DNA of 64,000 bases from Bipolaris cookei. Its lineage: Eukaryota > Ascomycota > Dothideomycetes > Pleosporales > Pleosporaceae. The notes under the pieces are model-generated. The model was not told the origin of the DNA. It made no database searches and saw only the letters and a list, made by a program, of their open reading frames with translations. The stretch is taken from contig NRSV01000072.1 in NCBI GenBank assembly GCA_002286855.1, positions 1 to 64,000 of the forward strand, given 5' to 3'. This document shows, in pieces, positions 34,832 through 45,287 of the stretch. A program made the position numbers and the translations under genes. Position 1 is the first letter of the stretch. The number at the start of each line of letters is the position of its first letter.

Positions 34832-36290
34832 CTAAGCCTTAGGCTCAACGTTAATCCCCGTAGCCCCCTTCTCAAGCACCTTCTTACTAACAAGCCTAAA
34901 CCCACCGAATAGCATCAGCGCCGCCAACGAACCCAGCACAACAGCCAGCGTGACAAACGCGCCAATCACACCCCCAATCTCCGGAGAAATCGTTGCATCG
35001 CCGCCCTGCTTCTTAGCCTCACCACTACTCTTCGCCACAAACGCAGCGCAAGATCCCGCCGTGTTACCACATTTGCCGCACCACTGCTCGGTCGAAGTAA
35101 TAGCAAACTCGCTCAGCTTATTCTTGAAATCAGCCCACGAAACAGCATCCGCCTTGCCGCCGAAAAGCGGGTATACAGATGGTTCACTCGCATTACTCGC
35201 TGTGCCATTGTGGAACAAGAAGCGCACCTGGAGCTCGTTCTCAGCAGGGAACTCAGCACCCACATCGGCAGTAGTGAAGAGCTCGAACGCCATGGAACTA
35301 GCGTAGTCGACTATGCCGGTGAAATCCTGGTTCACACTAGGCAAGTCCGCGAGACCAAAGAAGGAGAGGAAAGTGGCGTAGGCGCCGAATTGAATGCCGA
35401 GTTTGCTGGAGCCGGAGGTGCTGATTACGTTGGTCATGTAGGAGAGGATTTCGCCCGCGAGTTGCATGCCTGCTACGGCACGCATGTTGTTGCTGGCATT
35501 GTAGGCGAGACCCCATTCGTGTGCGTTAGCGAGGGCAGTGAGTTGGTGGAGGGTGGAGTTTGTAAGGGCGTCTGAGTTTGGGATGGTGGAGTTGTGGATC
35601 TCAGCTACGTGGAGGATGTCATAGACTTGCTTTGTCATTAGAGATAATAGAAAGGTAAGGGGTAAGGGAAGATAACATACCGATATAGGCGTTCTTGTAA
35701 GTCACTTGATCGTCGCTGATTACGGCGTTAATAGAAGGAACGAGGGACTTGTAAAAGCCCGAAGTGCTTGAAGCAAGATCCTTGTATTCTTGACTTTCAA
35801 AGTACGAGTTTGAGCTCGTCTTTGCATTCTGACAGCTGGAGGCATCCTGAAGCCAGCCAGAGTCCTCTGAGCCAGCACCAGTTTCAATAGTGTTGACAGG
35901 AATCAACTGGTAGCCATCCATGGGCGCCTGGACTTTCTGGCCGTTGGCAAGAGTCGAGACAGTCTGGACAGGTGGGTACAGGCCCTGCAAGAAACCCATG
36001 GCAGAGTTTTGAAGAACATTGTCGACGGGTGCTTGGACCTGTAGTTGAGATAACTTGACTTCGTCCTCGTTGATTCCGCGAATCTTGGAGTCACCAGACA
36101 GGTAACGTGAGCGATAGTACTGTCCAGAAGTGTAAACCTGCTCGTATCCAAGCGTGGTTAGGTTGGTTGGAGCGAGAGCCTTTGGTGTGCGGTCACCATG
36201 GCGGTGGAAGACATAAGCACCAAGAACAGTCTCAGCAGCCTCGGCACCAGCAAGCATGGAGAGGGCGGAGAGAGCAGCGACGGACTTCAT
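34832..36290 (-). CDS. Histidine acid phosphatase-family, membrane-anchored
   Basis: Two exons, 36290-35681 and 35625-34832, joined over a 55-nt intron; 467 residues. The start at 36290 opens a signal peptide (MKSVAALSALSMLAGAEAAE); an in-frame upstream ATG would put 39 extra residues before it. The phosphate-binding motif RHGDRTP is at residues 30-36 and supplies the His nucleophile of branch-2 histidine phosphatases. Many NxS/T sites suggest glycosylation. The later part has a Cys pair WCGKCG. A hydrophobic segment near the C-terminus (IGGVIGAFVTLAVVLGSLAA) followed by basic residues gives a type I membrane anchor. The usual second catalytic motif HD is not evident; the matching stretch appears to read QFGAYATFLSFFGLADLP. 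It may be a phosphatase of unknown substrate or a weakened member. Confidence 0.85.
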
Positions 36291-36767
36291 GGCGGGCAGT
36301 TGGAAGATTTTCAACGACTGAAGCTGTACGTAAAAACAGGCAAAGCAATTGAACCCAGAGCAGAGCGGCAAGGCTTGCGAGTGGAGGTGGGATGCGGAAA
36401 CAATCAAAGCGGATATGTCAGGACCTTATACTCTATCATGAACTTGTCAAACGCGCCACGCTAAGTAAACATAAGGTAAGCTCCGAAGAGATTGGATATC
36501 ACGACCCATAAACCCATCCAATCTGAACAATTACGGCCCATGTGTAGCGGGGCACTTACCCAACGTGCAGACGCTGCGTGGAATGGTCGGAAATCGGGGA
36601 GGGGCATGCAAGTGGGGTGCAGACTGAAGCGTGACAAGCTTTTCCGCGCGAATAATGTTTAGCTGGCATGTTGCAGCAACGACACGAGTGGACAGCTCAG
36701 ATAGGGAATTCATCGGGTGGGCCAACTGGTAAGTAGTGGTAAGGATGACGAAGCACATAGTCTACAC
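36291..36767. other. Intergenic, promoter of the acid phosphatase gene
   Basis: Lies between two genes on the same strand. No additional gene or repeat was seen. Confidence 0.5.
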
Positions 36768-38027
36768 CTACTCGTCACTCCCATACAATATTTCGCAAAC
36801 CCCACCTATCGGCACATCAAGAACAGCGTCTGTGCCGAAGCTCCACAGGCTCTTCCAATCCACGTCACTGGATGCATCGAACCGGTACGCAGACAAGGAG
36901 CCTATACGGCTTGGAGGCGCACTTGCTTTGTTGCCGTTTTCCTTGTCCTTGTCTTCGAGCTTTTCTGTCCGCAACCTGGGATCACGTACAATCTGGCCCG
37001 TCTTCTTGTCCACGGCCGCAATCTGAGCGCTGTCATCTACCAAATTCTCGCAGCTGCTCAGCGGCAGCGTGAGGTAGCGCGTGTTGTAGCTCGCAAGTGC
37101 AACGTAAATGTAGATGACCAACACAACCAGCCAGCAGGGCACGGCAAGCGCCCACCACCGGTTGGGATAGTAGTATATGCCCATCTGGTGCAGCATTGGC
37201 GCTGGCACATAGGCCCAGAGGATGTACATGAGGAACGCGGCTGAGCTGCCCAGATACAGCGCAAAACCATAGTACTCGTACGTTGGAACCTTTGGCGAGG
37301 CGCGCGGGACTGTTGCCGCATGCCGTGCTGAATTGGCGAGGTTGGTTGTATTTGATGTAGGTGTGCTGGTGCCATTGCTATGTGATCCAGCCCTGGAGGT
37401 ATCTACATCGGACGAGTCTGGTGTCGTAGGTCTCGACGTCGGCCGGCTGAATGCAGGGCGGAGGAGCGAGGTGAGCGATGGCGACGGCGGTAGGGGGTTC
37501 GGCGGTCGATTGTAAAAGGGCGGGAAGAGGGCGGTCCCGGTGTGAACATGTTGTTGGAGATGTGTGTACGACTTGGATGCGTAGAGACCTCGAGATACAG
37601 GCATATGCTCCTCTTCCTCACCCGAAAACTCGCTGCCCATATCTTCTACTGCAAACGCTCCCTCATCGTCGTCATCATCGTCATAATTGTAGTCGTCCTG
37701 GTAGTCTTCCCCAGATGCCGTCTCAGAGATGGCACTGTTGGAAACCGGCGACAGCGGGTCTATACCGGGAGCGGACCGGAGAGGAGATGCAACCTTTTCT
37801 TCCTGCTGGCCTTCTCCATCGAACATGCGCAAGGTTGGTAAGTTGGGCGTTGACTTGGAGTAGAAGCCCGAAGGCATCGAGTTCCCCCTATTCTGAGGTG
37901 ACATGTCGGTCGTCTGGCGCAATGGGAGCCGCATGCCCTTTGCATGCTTGAGCCTCACAATCACGCGTTCGGCGCTAAAATCGGAACCATTCCGAAACAT
38001 ACGACTAGTTGGCCATCCATATGCCAT
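36768..38027 (-). CDS. GPI19: PIG-P/Gpi19, GPI-GlcNAc transferase subunit
   Basis: Single exon, 419 residues. PIG-P is a small ER membrane subunit of the complex that starts GPI-anchor synthesis by moving GlcNAc to phosphatidylinositol. The PIG-P domain starts at residue 251: EYYGFALYLGSSAAFLMYIL, WAYVPAP, GIYYYPNRWWALAVP, with two membrane segments. The ending DVPIGGVCEILYG is also typical. The first 250 residues are disordered, Ser/Pro-rich and include an Asp/Glu run (residues about 115-140), a long extension compared with yeast Gpi19 (140 residues) but seen in filamentous fungi. Inner Met codons at residues 32, 42 and 51 (37934, 37904, 37877) are possible true starts, because only 69 bp separate the first ATG from the stop codon of the upstream gene. 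Confidence 0.88.
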   Translation of the reverse strand: MAYGWPTSRMFRNGSDFSAERVIVRLKHAKGMRLPLRQTTDMSPQNRGNSMPSGFYSKSTPNLPTLRMFDGEGQQEEKVASPLRSAPGIDPLSPVSNSAISETASGEDYQDDYNYDDDDDDEGAFAVEDMGSEFSGEEEEHMPVSRGLYASKSYTHLQQHVHTGTALFPPFYNRPPNPLPPSPSLTSLLRPAFSRPTSRPTTPDSSDVDTSRAGSHSNGTSTPTSNTTNLANSARHAATVPRASPKVPTYEYYGFALYLGSSAAFLMYILWAYVPAPMLHQMGIYYYPNRWWALAVPCWLVVLVIYIYVALASYNTRYLTLPLSSCENLVDDSAQIAAVDKKTGQIVRDPRLRTEKLEDKDKENGNKASAPPSRIGSLSAYRFDASSDVDWKSLWSFGTDAVLDVPIGGVCEILYGSDE

Positions 38028-38096
38028 TACCCTTCACGTCATTACACGACATTCAACACTAATGTGCTTTTGTTTCTAGATATTACAAGATCGTAT

Positions 38097-39636
38097 CTAT
38101 AGCTTGCTAGCCTCTCCGCTCGTTCTATTCAAATACAGAGGATCTTGGGGCTCAAAGCCATACTTCCTGCAAAGCTCCTCGCCCTTCTTCTTCTGCGCCT
38201 CGATCCTTTGCTTGTGTGCTGGTCCCCTCTTGTTCTCATTCCTGCCAAGCTGGAGGAGATGCACTTCGTCTGGTCCATCGACAATGCGCATCGTCCTGCC
38301 TGACGCCCACATCTGTGCCAATGGGGTATCTTGACTGACACCAGCACCACCGTAGGCTTGCATCGCCCAGTCAATCACCTTGAGGTTGACCTCTGGTACA
38401 AGAACCTTGACCTCGGCAATTTCCTTGAGCGCACCCTTGGCGTTGGTCTCGTCAATCTGGATAGCAGCATTGCACACAGCAAGACGGGCAGCGTCAATCT
38501 CAATACGCGATCGAGCAACACGCTCCAGCATGATGCCATGCTTGTTGAGTAGCTGACCGAAAGGCTTCTTGCGCTCATCGTTGATGCGAGCCAAGAACCA
38601 CTCCAATGCCTTTTCTGCGGAGCCAATGCTCCTCATAGCGTGGTGGATACGTCCAGGGCCAAGACGGCCTTGGATAATTTCGAAGCCGCGGCCCTCGCCG
38701 AGCACCATATTGCTGGCAGGCACGCGGACATTCTCAAATGTAACGTGCCCGTGACCATGGGGCGCGTCGTCGAATCCCATGACTGAAAGCATGCGGTGGA
38801 TGGTAACACCAGGCGTGTCATTAGGGACGAGAATGACCGACTGTTGCTTGTACTTGTCGGGGTTGTTGGGGTCCGTCTTTCCAAGAACAACGAAGATCTT
38901 GCAGCGTAGGTCACCAATGCCCGATGACCACCATTTCTAGGATCGTGTTAGTCATATGGAGCGAAATGGTGGAGACAAGAAGACGAACCTGGCCGTTCAG
39001 GACATAGTGATCGCCGTCGCGCTTGATGCTCATCTCAATGTTGGTGGCATCACTCGAGGCGACCTGGGGCTCTGTCATCAAGAAGGCAGAGCGAATCTTG
39101 CCCTGCAGCAGCGGTTCGAGCCATTGTCTCTTCTGTGCCTCACTACCGTACTTGGCAATAACCTCCATGTTGCCAGTGTCGGGGGCGGAGCAGTTGACCG
39201 CCTCGGAAGCTGTTCGGCTCTTGCCCAGGTACTCAGCCATGAGCCCGTACTCGAGATTGCTGAAGCCAGCGCCCTCCTTGAAATGCGCCTTGGGCAGGAA
39301 CATGTTCCATAGTCCAAGCTCCTGTGCCCGCTTCTTGAGGTCCTCCATGATGGATGGGTGTGCCGAGAAGCGCTCTTGTACGCTCTGGCCGAGCTGACGT
39401 GCGTATACGGCATCGGCAGGAATACATTCTTCTTCGACAAACTTCTCTACCTATGGCCCCAGTTAGTACGAGCTTTGTTGTTCTTAGTTTCTTAAGCTCC
39501 TTACAATGTCGAGCGTCTTTGCGGCTCTTTCGCTAACAAACGGCCGAGCAATGGCGGGAATACGCTTTGAAGCTGGAATGTGGCCATTCTGGCTGTTGCT
39601 CAGCAAATCAAAGGCTCGGTCGTATGGTACAGACAT
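38097..39636 (-). CDS. Peroxisomal acyl-CoA dehydrogenase, ACAD10/11-like
   Basis: Three exons, 39636-39505, 39450-38989 and 38936-38097, all phase 0; 477 residues. It oxidises an acyl-CoA to the 2-enoyl-CoA with bound FAD. Family marks in order are AEYLGKSRTASEAVNCSAPD, FLMTEPQVASSDATNIEMSI (flavin and substrate binding), KWWSSGIGDLRC, then the helical C-terminal domain with QAYGGAGVSQDTPLAQMWAS and RTMRIVDGPDEVH. The DGPDEVH ending of that motif is that of the ACAD10/11-type branch, in place of EGT in classic mitochondrial enzymes. The protein ends in Ser-Lys-Leu, a perfect type 1 peroxisomal signal, and no mitochondrial presequence is present, so I infer peroxisomal fatty-acid oxidation. 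Its stop codon lies 69 bp before the PIG-P start on the same strand. Confidence 0.93.
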
Positions 39637-40383
39637 GGTTGCGTATGTAAGAGGGGGGAATGGAATCTGGAACAACAAGATGAGAGGAATCCGGGGTACT
39701 TTAACAAATCGTGTGGAGGCGGCGCATTGGCGGCTATGAAGGGTGCAGTTGCGCTACTCCGCGTCAAAAGTTGCCGAGGTATGTTGCAGATCGACTCCGC
39801 TTTGGTCTAGCTCTGTTCGACATCTCACACCATGACTCTCATGCAGCCGATGGGGCTAAGAAATCAAGATAACAGGCTATTCTCTACTAAGAACAGCTAT
39901 CAATAATGTAAAATCTATGTATTATAATGTACATAAAGACTTATATCTATATAGGATATACATGATTGGATGCGTAGACTTGACTTTTACCATCTTTAAA
40001 TTTTCAAATATCAAGATACGCCTGCTAGAGCTGTAGCTGCCTTAAAAGTAGGTAGGTAGCGAGTTAGCTATGTTTTGAGGTGGTTTTGCACTGCCGGGAG
40101 GAGCCGCCATCTTCCAGTTTCATCGTTTGCATGAAAGCATAAGCAGGCACTGCTTTGCAGGTAAAACTGGATGCGGGATTGGTAGTGGAACGAGGCTACT
40201 GTTGCAATCTTTTTTGGCAATGCACATATGTAGTTTCCGGGGTAGTGGTAAGTTCATTGGTGGCGCAGTAAGCAACCCGTGATGGTGGTGCTTTCCGTGG
40301 CTTCCTGTAATCTTAAGTATAATGAGCAGACGAGTTGACTAGCAACAGTCAAGCCCAACTATTACAAACACAAAGCAGACACA
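39637..40383. other. Intergenic, divergent promoters
   Basis: Separates the acyl-CoA dehydrogenase and the F-box-like gene. AT-rich around 39900-40020, with no gene or clear repeat. Confidence 0.5.
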
Positions 40384-41697
40384 ATGCCAGAACCGTTTGT
40401 CCAACTCCCACGCGAGCTGGTTGATGTGGTGCTAACAGAGCTCGTCTTCTTACACAACGACGACCCTGCCCACCAGTGGACTCGTCTCCGCTTGCTCTCT
40501 CGGCATCTCAAGGCTTCAGTTGAACAGCATTTCCGAGACTTTTGGCTACCCAAGCTCTCTTTCGCCATACCTATCTATGGTTTTTATAACGCTAATTTTA
40601 TTGTTTTTGGCCCTCCTCAAGGAAAGAGCGCTAGATTCGAAAAAAGAGAGGGAGACGCAAGTCGCGAATATGTGGTATTCGAGGCAGATCTTGACGATAG
40701 GTATATGACCACGGCTCTTAGAAACGATCTGGTCACCTGGTTGTACAGAACCACCCGCCCGGAGCTCTGGCCACCATGGGACAATGACCACCCGAAATCC
40801 ATCATTGTTCGACTCGGTGAAGGCACACTGAACAAGGGCTTCACAAAAGGCGGTACCATCAGCAACACCATCGTCCCAGGTATCAAGATCAATATCAAGA
40901 CCGATCCGTGGCAGTTATCGTTCGACTGGAAGTCCATGTTCACCTGGCTTCTCACCGAAGAAACGTTACTGCAGAGCTTTCGCGACAAGCTACTCAAAGA
41001 CTTTCTACCAAAGATCAAGACAGTAAGGAAATGGGAAGCGAGACAGGTAGCTATATACGGCTTTCTACTCCGTCGCTATGTAGTCCAGCGTAGATCCATG
41101 CTGGCCGCATATCGGGACCACGTCGCCCGGTACACCTCGTTTGATTCGTCTCGATCCTTGGATCCTCCCGCGGAAACTTTCGACATGACACCGTACGTCG
41201 AGCAACCCAAACTGCGACACCCTCGAGCTTCTTCTCTCAACTTTGATACTGCTGTTTCCAGCCTTGGTGGCGACCAAAGCATTGTCTTCCATATTCCCGG
41301 CTGGCAAACCTGGACTATCCGCCAACTCGCGCGCATGCGTATCCTCGATGAACTGATCCACGACAACGTGCTTCCTTGCGAAAACTTTAGTGGCGACTGC
41401 GAGTATTACTATACGGATATGCTCCTGCACCAGAGTAAAGTGCTGAAGAAGATGAAGGAAGTTAGTGATAGTGCACTTGACACGTACTTGAGGGGCCCGG
41501 CCTTGGACCTCAAGTGGCTCTGGATATCATGTGATGCTCAAGCTATAGCTGCGTGTCAGAAATTTGGCCTCGCAAGCGATTTCCTGCTAAAATTAGCCAC
41601 CTTTGCATTATTATGTGTTTCTATTCATCTATTCAGGTGCTCTGTACTTGGAACTTATGGTAAACAATTACTACCTCTATATTGTATTAGATTTTAA
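40384..41697 (+). CDS. F-box-like hypothetical protein
   Basis: One uninterrupted frame of 437 residues. Residues about 6-60 (VQLPRELVDVVLTELVFLHN, then RLRLLSRHLKASVEQHFRDF) resemble an F-box helix set, which would bind Skp1 in an SCF ubiquitin ligase. The rest shows no repeat or domain that I recognise; it is mixed alpha/beta with many aromatic residues. The C-terminal 35 residues are hydrophobic and Cys-rich (LLKLATFALLCVSIHLFRCS) and could instead be sequence past a missed intron or a frame shift, so the end of the model is less sure than the start. Many such F-box-like proteins of unknown role occur in filamentous fungi. Confidence 0.65.
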   Translation: MPEPFVQLPRELVDVVLTELVFLHNDDPAHQWTRLRLLSRHLKASVEQHFRDFWLPKLSFAIPIYGFYNANFIVFGPPQGKSARFEKREGDASREYVVFEADLDDRYMTTALRNDLVTWLYRTTRPELWPPWDNDHPKSIIVRLGEGTLNKGFTKGGTISNTIVPGIKINIKTDPWQLSFDWKSMFTWLLTEETLLQSFRDKLLKDFLPKIKTVRKWEARQVAIYGFLLRRYVVQRRSMLAAYRDHVARYTSFDSSRSLDPPAETFDMTPYVEQPKLRHPRASSLNFDTAVSSLGGDQSIVFHIPGWQTWTIRQLARMRILDELIHDNVLPCENFSGDCEYYYTDMLLHQSKVLKKMKEVSDSALDTYLRGPALDLKWLWISCDAQAIAACQKFGLASDFLLKLATFALLCVSIHLFRCSVLGTYGKQLLPLYCIRF

Positions 41698-42303
41698 ATA
41701 TATATATATAGGGCGTACGTGATTAATCAAGTTGATGTATTTTCCCTTCACGATTGAACCACGACGCTAGATAGTCAACATCACATCACGTAATGTATTA
41801 ACCCTTCATAGTACCGTACCTTAAATCCACACAAAACAATCCTACTTCCCCTCTATTCAGCTCCCCATCTTATCCCTTCAACGAGGGAAGAAGAAGAACA
41901 TCAAGTTACCACTTCCCCACCAACCCACCTTGTGAAAACATTCCTACTAAACTCTAAGCTACGTCTCTGAACCCAGCACTACCCATACCATTTGCGTTAA
42001 AAAAGCAACCAAGACCCAAAAGTAAAACTAAATATTTTTCCCATCTTCAGAGGGAAAAAAAAGGGGGGGGGATTACCATCTCGATATCAGTAAGATAGAT
42101 ACCCTAACCACAACCTTACCTCTTTTTTGTTTTCGCAAAACCCACCATAACCACACCCAAGACACAGAAAATCTATACATCACCCACCTCGTACTAAAAA
42201 GTCACAAGTCAAACGAAAAAAAGATGCATTTCAATCCATACTTAAACCCTCTATTCTATCCTCTAGAAACATCTTAAAAATCCCCACCCCCTTAAAGCCT
42301 CAA
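41698..42303. other. Intergenic between convergent genes
   Basis: A/C-rich low-complexity sequence with an A11 run directly followed by G9 (about 42052-42071). No gene seen; contains the two 3' UTRs. Confidence 0.5.
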
Positions 42304-44543
42304 CTACCTCTCGTCCCTCCCCTCACGCTCCACCTCACCTCTAATATTCTCCTCACTCCCCCGTCCCCCAAGCCCCCTCCAAAGCTCATTCAGCGTCCCA
42401 CTAAGACTGCGTCCCCTCCCCGTGCGTGCACTGACAGCACCATCCGACGGCCCAGCCTGACTATCGCGCGTCTGCCGGCGACTTAGCGGTTCACTCGTGG
42501 TCGTACCGCCCATCATGGCGCCATCATCGGTAGCGGCGGCGGTGTCGCGCGAGGAAGAACCAAGACCGAGAACGCTGCCGCGGCGACGGACGGAGTCGTC
42601 GGGGTCGCGGTAGCGGATGCTGGAGCCGCGCTTGAGGTCTTGGACCATGGTGCTAAGGCTTGTGCTGAGGGGGCTGGCGAGGAGGGGGCCAGCGATGCTG
42701 TTGCGGGTTCCCTGGGGACGGTCGATGGTGCGTAGACGGCGGAGTTGAGAGCCCGGGGTGGTGGGGATGTCGGTTTGGGATTTTCCTCGTGTAGGGGTCC
42801 AGGGGAGACCGAGTTCGGGGTCGCTGGTGGAGGCTACGGGTGCGGGTGCGGCTTCGGATGGTAGGACGGGGGTGGAGGTGTGGCGGTTTAGTGGTGGCGT
42901 TCGATCGTCGGGTTCGTTGGGTTGGGTCCATGGATTTGCGACTAGGGAAGACATGATGTCTGCAGAAACTGAGCGAACAGGATTTGGTGGGGTTACTGGC
43001 TCGGGTATAATCATTATGGTTGGCGTTGATGGGCGCGAGTCGTCATCGCGGTAGCGAGAAGTGATGTTGATGAGCGGTGAAAGTGGACGTGATGTCGATC
43101 GCGTACTTCCAGCAACATCGTCGCCTGTGTCATCCACATCATCAGTATAGCGTTCTCCTGCCAGATACATCGTATCGTGATCTGGCTCGTCGTCTTCCTC
43201 GCTGTGTTGCGGAGGTCGTCCGCTCGTGATCAGCCAAACGCCAAAGAAAGTCAAGGCGCATCCACCAATAAACTTTCCTGCATCCTGCGCTGAAGTCCTT
43301 TCAAAGTCGCGGTAGAGCACTGCAGACCCGCCAATGACCGACAAGGTGAAGAGAACAAACTGTACGGGAATGACCTGGGTTGCATCGAAGCGCTGCAGTG
43401 CACGGTTGACATACTTGATCTGCATGACTGCAGTACCAACGAGAATGGCAACCAGGAGATAAAAGACTGGAAAAGTAATGGCCCGCCACAGCGTATATGA
43501 AAGCAATGACGCAACACCCTTGGTAGAGAGCGCCGTGTACCCACCTTTATCAAGTTAGTCGCCGCATTATAGACATAACCGTTGAATAACCAAAACTTAC
43601 CAAACAACCCTACGAGCCCCAGATCAATCAAAATGTTCTTCTCCCCATACTTGTTACTGGCACCCATCAACACGATAATCACACCAACGGTGATGCCAAG
43701 ATAAGTCTCAAACTCCCATCGCCGAATCAAATCCCAAATCTCGCCGGGCCCCAATTTCGGATTGTTATCGTTGGCTGAAAGAACGACTGTTACGGCGCCT
43801 CCAACCGCTATAATAACACCAAGCGCATCCCGCTTGCGAAACGGCTCCTTGAGCATAAACGGCGCGATGATGCAGTTGGAAATGAGAGCGACGACACCGA
43901 GCGGGGAAACAATGGACGCAGGCGCAAATCCGTATGCGAGAAAGTTGCCCGCCTCTCCCACCGTCATAAGGATGATACCGAACCACCAGTAAGGCGACTT
44001 GAGATACGACTTCTGCTTGTAGACACCCTCGTCCGGCCCTGATCCCGCACTGTCGCCCCTCTCCCCACCCGGTCTCGTCTGGGAGCGCGAGTTTGCAACC
44101 AGCGGATCCGACTCAGTTGCCTCAAAGATATTCGCATCAGGCACATGTGTCTGGCCAGCCGTATCATTTCCATGCTGATCTTTGCCTCTGCCGCCAAACT
44201 TTGTCACCTCTTCATTCAACCGGTTTAAGCTCAGACCGGACACATTCCTCCTCTTGCGCTGCCGCTCCTTCTCCTGCCACTCGCGATCCAGCCGAATGTG
44301 CGCGTACCGCTGCATGTTGAGCGCAAACGATATGAGCACGTTTCCTACTATCGCCGTCACGATGCCGATAAGACTGCTCCAGTTCTCCGGGTATCTGATA
44401 CCGCCGCCACCGCCGCCGCCGCTGTCGTCGTCGCCCGTCTCTTTTGAAAACCATGATAAGCCATTAAGGAGTATTATGCTCGATGTGTGCGTGGATGCCG
44501 GCGTCGCTGAGCCAGCAGTGACGTAGCTGGGGGGTATATGCAT
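42304..44543 (-). CDS. NIPA-type magnesium transporter
   Basis: Two exons, 44543-43601 and 43544-42304, with a 56-nt intron; 727 residues. The NIPA (DUF803) family has about nine membrane segments of the drug/metabolite transporter fold and carries Mg2+. The core is clear: SLIGIVTAIVGNVLISFALN, then after a polar loop of about 100 residues WWFGIILMTVGEAGNFLAYG, FAPASIVSPLGVVALISNCI, LKEPFRKRDALGVIIAVGGA, and after the intron AITFPVFYLLVAILVGTAVM, KYVNRALQRFDATQVIPVQF and FFGVWLITSGRPP. The long loop after the first helix and the C-terminal tail of more than 250 residues are Ser/Pro/Thr-rich and probably cytosolic and phosphorylated; they are much longer than in animal NIPA proteins. A Gly/Asp run (residues about 37-50) comes from a CCG-rich repeat. 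Confidence 0.9.
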
Positions 44544-45287
44544 CGCGTCGGGAGGTGCAGGCAGGGCCCAAGCAGGGGAACGCGGAATGCGATGGACCAG
44601 CCGAGGGAACAGCGCCGGCCGTGGTATCGCACGTCGTGTGCTTATGTGCGGTTGGTGAAAAAAGGTATCGCGTTCAGATATTATACGGGACTACAAAAGG
44701 CATGGAATACAAGGTGACATGCTGTCCGGCCCGAATGTTGGCGGTGGGCTGCATTTCTCTGGTGCCGCCGTATGCTGTGGACGGCCTTGCAAGGTTCTCC
44801 AACATCTTTCACATGACGAGGCTGCGGTCCAAGCTTCAAATGCACCATCGACATGTTACGCGCTAGCAGTCACTGTGCATCAGAGGCCCATTGATGATGT
44901 TGTCTTTTGCACGAATCTAACAGACTTGTCGTGCCTAGTGCTGACAAGGAACATGCTATGCTCATTGCGACAGAGCCCTCTAGGTGGGATACTGATGGTT
45001 TGATCCTGTGCCATAGCGCCTCAGCCAACTGCTACATCATATTCAAGCATGGATGCATGGATTGATGCGAGACGAACTTCTTCAAATATATTTAAATATG
45101 TGGCTATAATACAAACTATGCAGATAGACTATGTTTCGCTTCTGCGTGTTCCACATCACGCGACGTCACGTGAGGTGAGCATATATGCAGATTCCCCATA
45201 GGCACATCGATATGCTGTTGTGAATGTTGATGCTTATCCGCATGCTTTTGCTAGTCGCCAATATCGTACTCTGCGGTCTTCACCCAT
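44544..45287. other. Intergenic, no gene seen
   Basis: Promoter of the NIPA gene and 3' flank of CBP80. One TCACGTGA palindrome at 45166-45173, next to a CACGCGACG stretch. Short frames only. Confidence 0.5.
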
